From Bacteroidota bacterium (GTDB lineage Bacteria > Bacteroidota > Bacteroidia > NS11-12g > UBA9320), in contig JAIBDD010000017.1 in NCBI GenBank assembly GCA_024679565.1, positions 1 to 64,000 on the forward strand: a stretch of DNA of 64,000 nucleotides. Direction: 5' to 3'. Positions 46,083 to 55,000 of the stretch are shown here, piece by piece. How positions within the stretch are numbered: position 1 is the first letter of the stretch; every line of letters starts with the position of its first letter. The notes beneath the pieces were generated by a model. It was not told where the DNA came from. It was given only the letters and a program-made list of their open reading frames with translations, and made no database searches. Made by a program: the position numbers and the translations under genes.

Positions 46083-47017
46083 TGACTGAAGTTTCAATTG
46101 TAGTTGCCATGATGAATGAGGAAGAGAGCATTAAACCTCTCCTAAACCAAATTTATTCCGCAATCGATGGTCTTTCGTATGAACTGATACTGGTTGATGA
46201 TGGATCAAGCGATGGCACTGTAAGTCAAGTTAAAGCACATGGCAACAGCCACACAAAAGTGGTGGAATTCATGAAGAACTATGGCCAAAGTACTGCACTT
46301 CAAGCAGGCATTGATCAAACAACAGGGTCTTATGTGGTCACCATGGATGCTGATTTACAAAATGATCCGGCTGATATTCCTATGCTGTTAGAGTTAATAA
46401 AATCTGGCAAATGGGATCTTGTGGCTGGCGAACGTGTTAACAGACAAGATGGTATGTTAATTCGGAAAGTGCCAAGCAAAATAGCCAACTACATTATTAG
46501 AAATTTGACCAAAGTACAGATTAAAGACTACGGCTGTACCTTAAAAATATTTAAAAGTCAAATCGCCAAAGACCTGAGCTTATATGGCGAATTACATCGA
46601 TTTATACCTGTTCTTGCAGCCTTACAAGGAGCTAAGATTCACCAAGTTCCTGTAAAGCACCATGCACGCGAATTTGGTAAGTCGAAATACAATTTGAATC
46701 GAACGTTCAAAGTTATCAGTGATTTGATTTTGATGGTATTCTTCCGAAAATACCTGCAAAAACCAATGCATCTATTCGGCACATTAGGCGCAATTACCTT
46801 TGCCATTGGAGGGCTTATAAATGCGTACTTTTTAGTTCAAAAAATTCAAGGTGAAGACATTTGGGGTAAGCCCATGTTGTTATTGGGCATTTTGCTTTTG
46901 CTTGGTGGTATTCAACTAATAACCACAGGTATTGTCTTAGAGCTTTTAATGAGAACGTATTACGAATCTCAGGACAAAAAGACCTACACCGTGCGCACTA
47001 TTCATACCTATTCGTAA
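46079..47017 (+). CDS. GT2 polyprenyl-phosphate glycosyltransferase (GtrB/ArnC-like)
   Basis: A 312-residue family 2 glycosyltransferase with the GT-A motifs LVDDGSSDGT (38-47) and DADLQNDP (90-97; D90/D92 metal binding), then REFGKSKYNL. Two transmembrane helices near the C-terminus (~228-250 and ~260-285) match the GtrB/ArnC/DPMS architecture. These enzymes load a nucleotide sugar onto polyprenyl phosphate on the cytoplasmic face. Its position directly after an ArnT-like enzyme and before a flippase-like protein suggests that it supplies the lipid-linked sugar donor. Confidence 0.9.
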   Translation: MMTEVSIVVAMMNEEESIKPLLNQIYSAIDGLSYELILVDDGSSDGTVSQVKAHGNSHTKVVEFMKNYGQSTALQAGIDQTTGSYVVTMDADLQNDPADIPMLLELIKSGKWDLVAGERVNRQDGMLIRKVPSKIANYIIRNLTKVQIKDYGCTLKIFKSQIAKDLSLYGELHRFIPVLAALQGAKIHQVPVKHHAREFGKSKYNLNRTFKVISDLILMVFFRKYLQKPMHLFGTLGAITFAIGGLINAYFLVQKIQGEDIWGKPMLLLGILLLLGGIQLITTGIVLELLMRTYYESQDKKTYTVRTIHTYS

Positions 47018-47896
47018 TTGGAGTCGAACAAAAAAATAAAGAAGTACGCTTGGGTCACTTTAAAACTAGCCTTAAGTATACTTGGTTTTTGGTATGCATT
47101 TCAAAAAATAGACGTTGTTCAGTTTAAGGAAACCCTAGCACAAAGTAATTATTGGTTAGTAGGTATTTCTGTTTTCATTTACTTGCTTAGTCAGCTCGTT
47201 TCTTCATTTCGGTTACAGAGTATTTTAAGTGTTGTCGACAACCAAATTCCGCAACAATGGAATGCATGGCTTTACTGGCAAGGCATGGCGTATAATTTGT
47301 TTTTACCTGGCGGTATTGGAGGTGACGCATACAAAATGCTAGCGTATAGCAAACGCTCATCGAAGGCTGCAAAAACATATGTAATGCCCTTATTGGCAGA
47401 CAGATTGTTTGGCTTATTCGCTATAGTTTTACTCTTGTCTTTTTTGACAGGACAAATTGATTTTGAGATGCAAATCGACCACTTCAGTTACCTTATTATT
47501 ACAACAGGAATACTCCTTCTTCCTTTGGTCTATTATGGTTTAAAAAAATGGTTTAACGCATACACTCCCGTCTACTGGAAAGCCCTTGTGTACTCCCTGG
47601 TAATTCAATCCATTCAAATCTGCGCAATTATTTGTGTGTTGTGGAGTTTGAGGGGAGAAACCATAACAGTGGATTTTGTATTAAAAACAGCTTTTGTGTT
47701 TCTAGTTTCTTCTATAGCAACTGCTATACCAGTGTTTATGGGAGGATTGGGCGCACGAGAAGTCGTATTTGCCACACTTTTCAGCGCAATGAACTTATCT
47801 GCTGAAATAGGCGTATGGATCGCACTTGTATTTAGTGTTGTAGTTGTAATCAGCTCAGCACCAGGATTACTTGTAGGTCTTTTGAGTAAAGACTAG
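47018..47896 (+). CDS. Lysylphosphatidylglycerol-synthase-TM-like (UPF0104) membrane protein
   Basis: A 292-residue membrane protein with about eight helices of the LPG_synthase_TM/UPF0104 family. Family-typical segments are YNLFLPGGIGGDAYKML, LLADRLFGLFAIVLLL and VFMGGLGAREVVFATLF. Members are often found beside polyprenyl-phosphate sugar genes and are discussed as lipid flippases. Its TTG start abuts the GT2 stop with no gap. It converges on purA and shares the CTAG stop palindrome with it. Confidence 0.85.
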   Translation: MESNKKIKKYAWVTLKLALSILGFWYAFQKIDVVQFKETLAQSNYWLVGISVFIYLLSQLVSSFRLQSILSVVDNQIPQQWNAWLYWQGMAYNLFLPGGIGGDAYKMLAYSKRSSKAAKTYVMPLLADRLFGLFAIVLLLSFLTGQIDFEMQIDHFSYLIITTGILLLPLVYYGLKKWFNAYTPVYWKALVYSLVIQSIQICAIICVLWSLRGETITVDFVLKTAFVFLVSSIATAIPVFMGGLGAREVVFATLFSAMNLSAEIGVWIALVFSVVVVISSAPGLLVGLLSKD

Positions 47897-49179
47897 CGTA
47901 CAACCGTTTGGACTCGATCTGGCCCTAAAGAGACAACTTTAATCGGCACACCTACCTGCTCTTCTAACCAGTTGATATAATTTGAGAAAGACTCAGGGAA
48001 TTGGTCTTCTGATCGAACAACGGACAAATCATCATGCCACCCTTCATGTTCTTTGTACGTAGACGAAAAACCAGCAGTTACAAAATCAAAAGGAATTTCA
48101 TTCACTTCCTCTCCGCTATTGCTCTTATATCCTGTTCCAACATATACTTTGTCAAAACCGCTCATCACATCTGCCTTCATCATGATCAGCTCATCCACTC
48201 CACTTAACATTACGGCATACTTCAAAGCAACTAAATCCAACCAACCACAACGTCTCGGACGACCAGTAGTTGCACCGAATTCACGGCCTTTTTGTCTTAG
48301 CTCCTCTCCTACCTCATCTTCTAATTCAGACGGAAATGGGCCACTTCCAACACGTGTGCAATAGGCCTTAAAAATACCTTTAACAGACCTAACATGTTTC
48401 GGTGCCACGCCTAAACCGACGGTCATACCACCAGAAATCGTATTAGAGGATGTTACAAACGGATAAGAACCAAAATCGATATCTAACATCGACCCTTGAG
48501 CGCCTTCAGCCAATATTTTTTTACCTTGCTTAAGTAGGTCATTAATAAAGTACTCGCCGTCAACAAACTGATATGTTTTTAACTTTTCAACTGCCTCAAA
48601 AAATTCCTTTTCTAGCTCAGGAAGATTGTAATCAGAATAGTCGAAATGTTCCATCAGCGCCAAGTGCCGTTGAATGGCTACAGCATACTTCTCTTTAAAA
48701 TCTGGGGCAAACATGTCTCCGGCACGTACACCGCTTCTACCATATTTATCTCTATAGGTGGGTCCAATACCGCGAAGAGTAGACCCAATTTTTTTATCTC
48801 CCTTATTTTTTTCTGACGCCGCGTCTAACAACTTGTGCGTTGGTAGGATGATATTGGCCTTGCGACTAATGAATAGGTTGTCTTTAACCTTTGCTCCAGC
48901 AGCTTCTGTACGACTAATTTCTTCCATTAATCGAACAGGATCCATCACAACTCCATTGCCAATAAGGTTTATACAGCTCTCGTGAAATATCCCACTTGGA
49001 ATGGTATTTAAGACGTGCTTCTTTCCATTCATTTCAAGACTGTGACCCGCATTTGGACCACCTTGAAATCTGGCAACAACATCGTACGTGGGAGTCAAGA
49101 AATCGGCAATTTTACCTTTTCCTTCATCACCCCATTGCAAACCTAAAACTACATCAATAAATCCTGGTGTATTCGACAT
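47893..49179 (-). CDS. purA: Adenylosuccinate synthetase
   Basis: A 428-residue GTP-dependent enzyme of AMP synthesis. The P-loop-like signature GLQWGDEGKGK (13-23), the substrate segment ARFQGGPNAGHS with the catalytic His, and GPTYRDKYGRSGVRAGD, plus TTGRPRRCGWLD are standard. The length matches the family. It follows a Fur-family gene by 12 nt and is probably co-transcribed with it. Its stop shares a CTAG palindrome with the opposite gene. Confidence 0.97.
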   Translation of the reverse strand: MSNTPGFIDVVLGLQWGDEGKGKIADFLTPTYDVVARFQGGPNAGHSLEMNGKKHVLNTIPSGIFHESCINLIGNGVVMDPVRLMEEISRTEAAGAKVKDNLFISRKANIILPTHKLLDAASEKNKGDKKIGSTLRGIGPTYRDKYGRSGVRAGDMFAPDFKEKYAVAIQRHLALMEHFDYSDYNLPELEKEFFEAVEKLKTYQFVDGEYFINDLLKQGKKILAEGAQGSMLDIDFGSYPFVTSSNTISGGMTVGLGVAPKHVRSVKGIFKAYCTRVGSGPFPSELEDEVGEELRQKGREFGATTGRPRRCGWLDLVALKYAVMLSGVDELIMMKADVMSGFDKVYVGTGYKSNSGEEVNEIPFDFVTAGFSSTYKEHEGWHDDLSVVRSEDQFPESFSNYINWLEEQVGVPIKVVSLGPDRVQTVVR

Positions 49180-49191
49180 ATGCTTGTCTAA

Positions 49192-49683
49192 TTATTCAAA
49201 AGATACCTGATTATCACAATTCAGACACAAACCATCACTATCTAATTTTGGTTTCCCATAAAGATTGAGGGAATGCTGTGTGACTTCAAAATTTAACAAA
49301 TCTCCCATTGTCGAAGAAGTTTGTTGGATTCGTGGGTCGCAAAATTCCGAGACCTTTCCACATATCGTACAAATCATATGGTCGTGCTGTCTGAAGCCAT
49401 ACGCCTGCTCAAATTGAGCCATGTTTTGTCCGAATTGGTGTTTCACTACCAAATTGCATTCGAGCAATAAATCCAGCGTATTGTACACTGTTGCTCGGCT
49501 CACCTGATAATTTCTATTTTTCATTTGGATGTAAAGCGTGTCAACATCAAAATGATGTTTTTTTGAATAAATTTCATCCAAAATCGCATAGCGTTCAGGT
49601 GTTTTACGTTGTCCCTTTTCTTCCAGGTACTTGGTAAAAATATCCTTCACTTCTGTTCGGATGTTATTTAATTGATCACTCAT
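49192..49683 (-). CDS. Fur-family metal-dependent repressor
   Basis: A 163-residue regulator. The N-terminal winged helix includes the recognition segment [20 protein letters not shown] (60-79). The C-terminal dimerisation domain has the [15 protein letters not shown] segment (His102, Cys105, Cys108) and a second CxxC (Cys153/Cys156) near the end, as in structural zinc sites of Fur-type proteins. Which member of the family (Fur, Zur or PerR) cannot be told from sequence. A TAACTTTG promoter box lies 14 nt before the ATG. It is upstream of purA in an apparent operon. Confidence 0.9.
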   Translation of the reverse strand: MSDQLNNIRTEVKDIFTKYLEEKGQRKTPERYAILDEIYSKKHHFDVDTLYIQMKNRNYQVSRATVYNTLDLLLECNLVVKHQFGQNMAQFEQAYGFRQHDHMICTICGKVSEFCDPRIQQTSSTMGDLLNFEVTQHSLNLYGKPKLDSDGLCLNCDNQVSFE

Positions 49684-49697
49684 CTAAATGGAAAGGG

Positions 49698-49731
49698 CAA
49701 AGTTACTCAAAACGGGCGTTTATAAACGCAA
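49698..49731 (-). promoter_or_regulatory. Promoter of the fur-type gene and purA
   Basis: TAACTTTG on the minus strand at 49705-49698, 6/6 to TAnnTTTG; TTG at 49731-49729 with a 23-nt spacer. The box ends 14 nt before the ATG at 49683. Confidence 0.6.
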
Positions 49732-49773
49732 TTATATACACACGTTATCCCTATTTTAAATCAGCGAATATTT

Positions 49774-51972
49774 CTATTCTAAATCCGTACGAACAACCTC
49801 TATATGGTTGTCAATCGACTTAATTTTTCGTATCAATCCTTCGAGGTGATGGGTGCTATCAATCTCTAACACAAGATTACCTACAAAAGTTCCGTCCTTA
49901 GCCGTGAAAGACACAGCTTCCATATTAACTTTTAGCTCTTTCGAGATAATATCTGTGACCTTACTTACCAAACCTACACTATCGATACCGGTTACTTCCA
50001 AGCCAGCTGAAAAAGAATGATTGATATTGGGGAAACCTGCCCATCCTGCCTTAATAATCCGGTAACCATAATTAGACATCAATCGCTCGGCGTTTTTACA
50101 ATTGGTTCGATGAATTTTAATGCCGTCGCCTACCGTTATAAATCCGATGACATCATCCCCAGGTATTGGCGAACAACACTTGGCATAGGTGTAGTCTAAA
50201 TCCAAGCCGTCTTCTTCGCCAATAATGAGGTCTCCGGCTTTCTTGTTGGATTCTACGGGTCGCTCATTCACCTTTTTTATAGGTTCCTTTCGCTCCTTGT
50301 AATTGTTGATGATTTCTTTATACGACAGCGATGACTTTGGCATTTTATCTTCTGCCACCAACACATAAAAATCTTGTTCGCTCATCACACTGAAAAACAG
50401 ACATAAAATGCGCATGTTTTCCGTATTTAAAGGCAGTTTCCAATTTCTAAACTTTCTGACAAGTATCTCTTTTCCGTCAGCTGCTTTCTTGCGTGTTTCT
50501 TCCTTAAGCACTTGTTTAATTCTAGTCCGTGCTTTTCCTGTAACCACAAAATCGAGCCACCCTTTATTCGGTTTCTGTTTAGCGGATGTGATGATTTCAA
50601 TCTGATCACCTCGTTGTAGTTTTTCACTCAGCGGAACCAGCTTGCTGTTCACCTTAGCTCCAATACATTTAGACCCTATTTCTGTATGAATTTCGAAAGC
50701 AAAATCTAAGGCTGTTGCGTCTTTAGGTAGTTTTCTAATATCTCCTTTAGGGGTAAATACAAATATCTCTTCACTAAACAGGTTTAGTTTAAAATCATCT
50801 AAAAAGTCAATGGCATTAGTTTGCGGGTTATCTAAAATTTCTCTGATACGACCCAACCAGTCGTCAAGACCAGAATCGCCTACATGACCCTCCTTGTAGC
50901 GCCAATGGGCGGCATACCCCATTTCCGCAATCTCATCCATCCGAACAGTACGAATTTGCACTTCAACCCATTTACCCAACTGCCCCATTACCGTAGTATG
51001 CAGCGATTCATAACCATTACTTCTTGGCGTCGATATCCAATCTCGCAGTCGATCGGGGTTTGGCCGATAAATACTCGTTACAATGGAATAGATATTCCAG
51101 CAATCCAGTTTTTCTCGTTCTGGTTTTGAGTTTACAATAATCCGAACCGCAAAAAGATCATACACCTGTTCGAAGTCCACTTTCTGCTTCTGCATTTTTT
51201 GCAGAATTGAATAAATTGATTTAGATCTACCCTTTATTTCAATATCTAAACCTAACTCTTCAAGCGACGTTTTGATTGGTTTTATAAACTTTCGAATAAA
51301 GCGATTTCTTTGCTCCTTCGTTGCCTTAAGCTTGTCTTTAATATTCGCATAAATCTCTGGCTCTGTGTATTTTAACGACAGATCTTCGAGTTCCGTTTTG
51401 ATAGGATACAAACCCAATCGATGGGCCAATGGCGCATACAAATACTTTGTTTCAGATGCGATTTTAAGTTGCCCTTTTACCGACATGTGTTCTAGTGTAC
51501 GCATGTTGTGCAAGCGATCACACAATTTGATAAGTATAACCCGAACATCGTCACTTAACGTAAGTAACATGCGTCTAAAATTTTCGGCTTGTGGCGAATT
51601 TGATTGTCCAAAGTAGCCACTCATTTTGGTTAAACCATCAATGATATTCGCGACCTTTTCACCAAACTCAGCCTCAATATAATCCAGTTCTATGTCGGTG
51701 TCTTCTACAACGTCGTGTAATAAGGCACATACAATTGACGTAGTTCCTAAACCAACTTCTTCTGCGGCAATTCTGGCAACGGCAATGGGATGATAGATAT
51801 ATGGTTCACCTGACTTACGGCGCATATCTTTATGCGCACTCACGGCCAGCTCAAAAGCCTTTCGGATGATTTTTCCGTCACCATCTTCACGTGTTCCTTT
51901 CGAAACACGCAACAGACCACGATATCGATTTAAAATTTCCTTTTTCTCTAGTTCTACATCGTAAACCTGCAT
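49774..51972 (-). CDS. rel: Bifunctional (p)ppGpp synthetase/hydrolase (Rel/SpoT)
   Basis: A 732-residue stringent response enzyme with the standard order: HD hydrolase domain (His61 in YIYHPIAV; HD 86-87 in LLHDVVEDTD), synthetase domain (GRSKSIYSIL; RLRDWISTPRSNGYESLHTTV region ~310-330), TGS domain (EIFVFTPKGDIRKLPKDATA), a linker, and a C-terminal ACT/RRM-type domain. The HD motif is complete, so it should both make and degrade (p)ppGpp. A TATTTTTG box ends 4 nt before its ATG. Confidence 0.95.
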   Translation of the reverse strand: MQVYDVELEKKEILNRYRGLLRVSKGTREDGDGKIIRKAFELAVSAHKDMRRKSGEPYIYHPIAVARIAAEEVGLGTTSIVCALLHDVVEDTDIELDYIEAEFGEKVANIIDGLTKMSGYFGQSNSPQAENFRRMLLTLSDDVRVILIKLCDRLHNMRTLEHMSVKGQLKIASETKYLYAPLAHRLGLYPIKTELEDLSLKYTEPEIYANIKDKLKATKEQRNRFIRKFIKPIKTSLEELGLDIEIKGRSKSIYSILQKMQKQKVDFEQVYDLFAVRIIVNSKPEREKLDCWNIYSIVTSIYRPNPDRLRDWISTPRSNGYESLHTTVMGQLGKWVEVQIRTVRMDEIAEMGYAAHWRYKEGHVGDSGLDDWLGRIREILDNPQTNAIDFLDDFKLNLFSEEIFVFTPKGDIRKLPKDATALDFAFEIHTEIGSKCIGAKVNSKLVPLSEKLQRGDQIEIITSAKQKPNKGWLDFVVTGKARTRIKQVLKEETRKKAADGKEILVRKFRNWKLPLNTENMRILCLFFSVMSEQDFYVLVAEDKMPKSSLSYKEIINNYKERKEPIKKVNERPVESNKKAGDLIIGEEDGLDLDYTYAKCCSPIPGDDVIGFITVGDGIKIHRTNCKNAERLMSNYGYRIIKAGWAGFPNINHSFSAGLEVTGIDSVGLVSKVTDIISKELKVNMEAVSFTAKDGTFVGNLVLEIDSTHHLEGLIRKIKSIDNHIEVVRTDLE

Positions 51973-51976
51973 ATTT

Positions 51977-51984
51977 CAAAAATA
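51977..51984 (-). promoter_or_regulatory. -7 promoter box, leaderless spacing, for rel
   Basis: TATTTTTG on the minus strand, 6/6 match to TAnnTTTG, ends exactly 4 nt before the ATG at 51972. Confidence 0.6.
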
Positions 51985-52068
51985 CATGATGCGTTATTTT
52001 TTGTAGCGTAGATCCGCATGAATTTTAACAAAAAAATAAAGATTGATGAGTATCGTTAGATTCCTGAG

Positions 52069-55000
52069 CTATCGAACGATGTTAATTGTGCCTTTAAGCT
52101 CGTACGTTCTACCAGAAGTACTCGTTGCTTTGATAAGGTAGGCATAAATACCGACTTTACAGTAACGGCCACCCGACTTACCACCCCACTCTTCAGATAA
52201 ATTGTCGGAAGCGTAAACTTGCTCTCCCCACCGATTAAATATCTCGATATAGTAACGACTCACGTTTGTTCCAACAACCTTAAACTCTTCTGTAATTTCT
52301 GACCCTTTACCATTCGGCGAGAATGCTGTTGGTACAAAAATCTGAATATCTGGCAACACCCTAATTTTCTCATTGTATTCGTCTGTACAGCCATTACTTG
52401 TTGTAGCTATTAACCGTACATTGAATGTTCCTGTATCTGCCCCAAAATTGAACGATGGAGAATGAGCGCTAGATATGTCTGCTGGCATGCCTGTACCAAA
52501 ATTCCACTGATACGTAACACTGTCGGTTGCCGTACTTGTATTGTTGAATTTAACAAGTGGATTTGCAACGGAGACTTCTCCTGAAGGGTACGCTCTAAAT
52601 GACGCATTCGGCGATTCGTGAACCTCGACTGCATTTAACCACGTTTTATTATAGACACATCCTTTCGGTGACACCGTATGTACAGAAATAGAATAGGTAC
52701 CAGCGTTTTTATAGGTTGTTGATGGTTCAAGTTTGCTAGAAGGTTTTTGAGCACCACCAAAGTCCCACTCAGTTTGTGTAAGAGCCCAATTTACCCGTTC
52801 CGCGTCATAAACAAATTTCGGTTTAAATACGAATGGTGTACAACCTACAAAATAAGGTTCGATCAAATCAATTTTCGCCTTCGGATTAATCTTAATACGA
52901 TACGGCTCTCGGTTGGTTGGACAATATCCATTACCAAGCAACTTCAACTCAAGCATCATTTGTCTTTCACCAATCTCTTTCAAGGAAGGATTATAGCTAA
53001 ATACGTTACTGCCCGTATAGAAAATCGTATCCCCTTTCGAAAAATGAACCCTTAAAGCACCATTATTAACCTCAATTGGGTTGAGCACAATCTGTTGTCC
53101 TTCGCATATTTTATTTGGTACACCAGTAGCAATTGAGAAGGTAGGTGCTGGAACCACGGTCATCTGATGCGCGTAATTAAATACACAGTTTTCTTCAACT
53201 ACACGATAAGTCACATCATACGTTTTGTCATCACTGGTTATGTTTAATCTGCCGCGTACAACATCTTCCCCAATAAAAGTACCTATTGCAGGGTTCGCAG
53301 ACAATTCCAATTGCGGCGTAAATGCACAAATGGTATCATGTAAGTCAAATTCTATTGTAGGCTTGCAAACGACGTTTAACCCTACCTCCTTGTTTACAAA
53401 ACACCCGAATTGGTCGTAGGTAAACAATAAATCTAAGTCGCCACAAGTTTCTGCAGCAACGTGATTATTAATAATATCTGTCGGTTCGTTTAATGAAGTC
53501 CAAATACCACCACCAAGTTTGATGTTAAATATTGAACTTAAGTCTCTTGTATCACCTTGACATATTTTCTCATTGGCAACATAAGACAAATCAATATCAT
53601 CCAACAAAGACAATATTGCAGTGTCGGAGGTTTCACATCCAAATTCGGTTTTGTAAACGCCAACAACTTGATGATCGCCAATAGGCAAACCCGTTAGTTG
53701 TATCAAATGCTCGTTTCCTTGCGGATTATCGGCCAATGGAACCCCATCAATTACCCAACTGATGTCGTGTGAACCAAAGGAAAAGAGCCCTGGATCCATA
53801 TTAATCAAGTTGAAGTAACCTGAAGCACCGCAAATTGTTGTTTTCTTAAGGTTTAATGATGGTTGCGGCATCACCCATACACACAGGGTATCATGACTTG
53901 TACAACCGGAAACCATAGATTCAGTTGTGTACACCTGGCACACTTCTACAGCCTCTGTAATATCACCAAGTTTGGTCAAATCAAGAACATTACCGTCAAA
54001 TAGATTGTGGTTAATTCCTTCCCAATTCCCGCCTTTAACAGATGGCAGGTAAGTCAGATCAAGATGGGTGGTACTTCCTTCACAAACTGGTTGTAAACCT
54101 AGAATTTCAACTTCTAACCCTTTATCCACCTTAATTTCTTTCGACAATACATTTTTACAATCTAGATTCCCCTTCGACCCCGACAAGAGCACTTGTATAA
54201 GATCAGCTGTCTCTTGGTAGGATGCCAAGAAATTATATCTAGATGTTTCAGAGACTGTATCGTCATTATGCAACCAAAGAAGATCGTGAATAGCAACACC
54301 ATTGCTTTGTTTCACAACCAACCGAGCAGAGTCTCCAGAACAATAGGTACTGTTGCCTAGTAATTCGCCAAAATCAGCAGCCAAATCTGTAGCTGCCCTA
54401 CTTACCTCCTCTACCACAGTGCGCTTACAGCCTAAGTCGTCTGTTATAGTTGTTACAAGTTGGCCATTAAGCGGCTTATCAAATTGTATTGTATCGAACG
54501 CCTTTACGGAGTTAAAATAGACATCTTGGTTTGACTCTAACAAGGTCCATTCAACCTTGTAGTCCGGGAAACTTCCGGTACTGTCCCCCTCTAACCCAAT
54601 ACTTCCGCACCATAAGTCGTGTATACGCAGGTGGTTGGATGGAAGATCGTTAACTTTAATATAATATTTGGTTGAAGCAGATGCGTTTATCGGGCAGTTG
54701 TCGTCACTTGCCGTTACGTTTAATTCAAATGTTTTTCCAACTGAACTAATATCAGGTGTCCAGCACACGCTCAACTTTTTAAAAGGTGCTGTAGATGTTG
54801 TTACTTCTTTAATCTCAGCATTAGGTAGCTGTGATAACCATTCGTAACTGACCGTGTTGGCACTTTGATAAGAACCATCCGGAAATATATATGGAACATC
54901 TTGTGCTTGTATGTCAAAACAAATTTTAGCACCTGCGCAAGCATCAACATAATTCGTTGATTTATTGATTGAGGTCCCAAATAATTGTGGTGGGTTGTTG

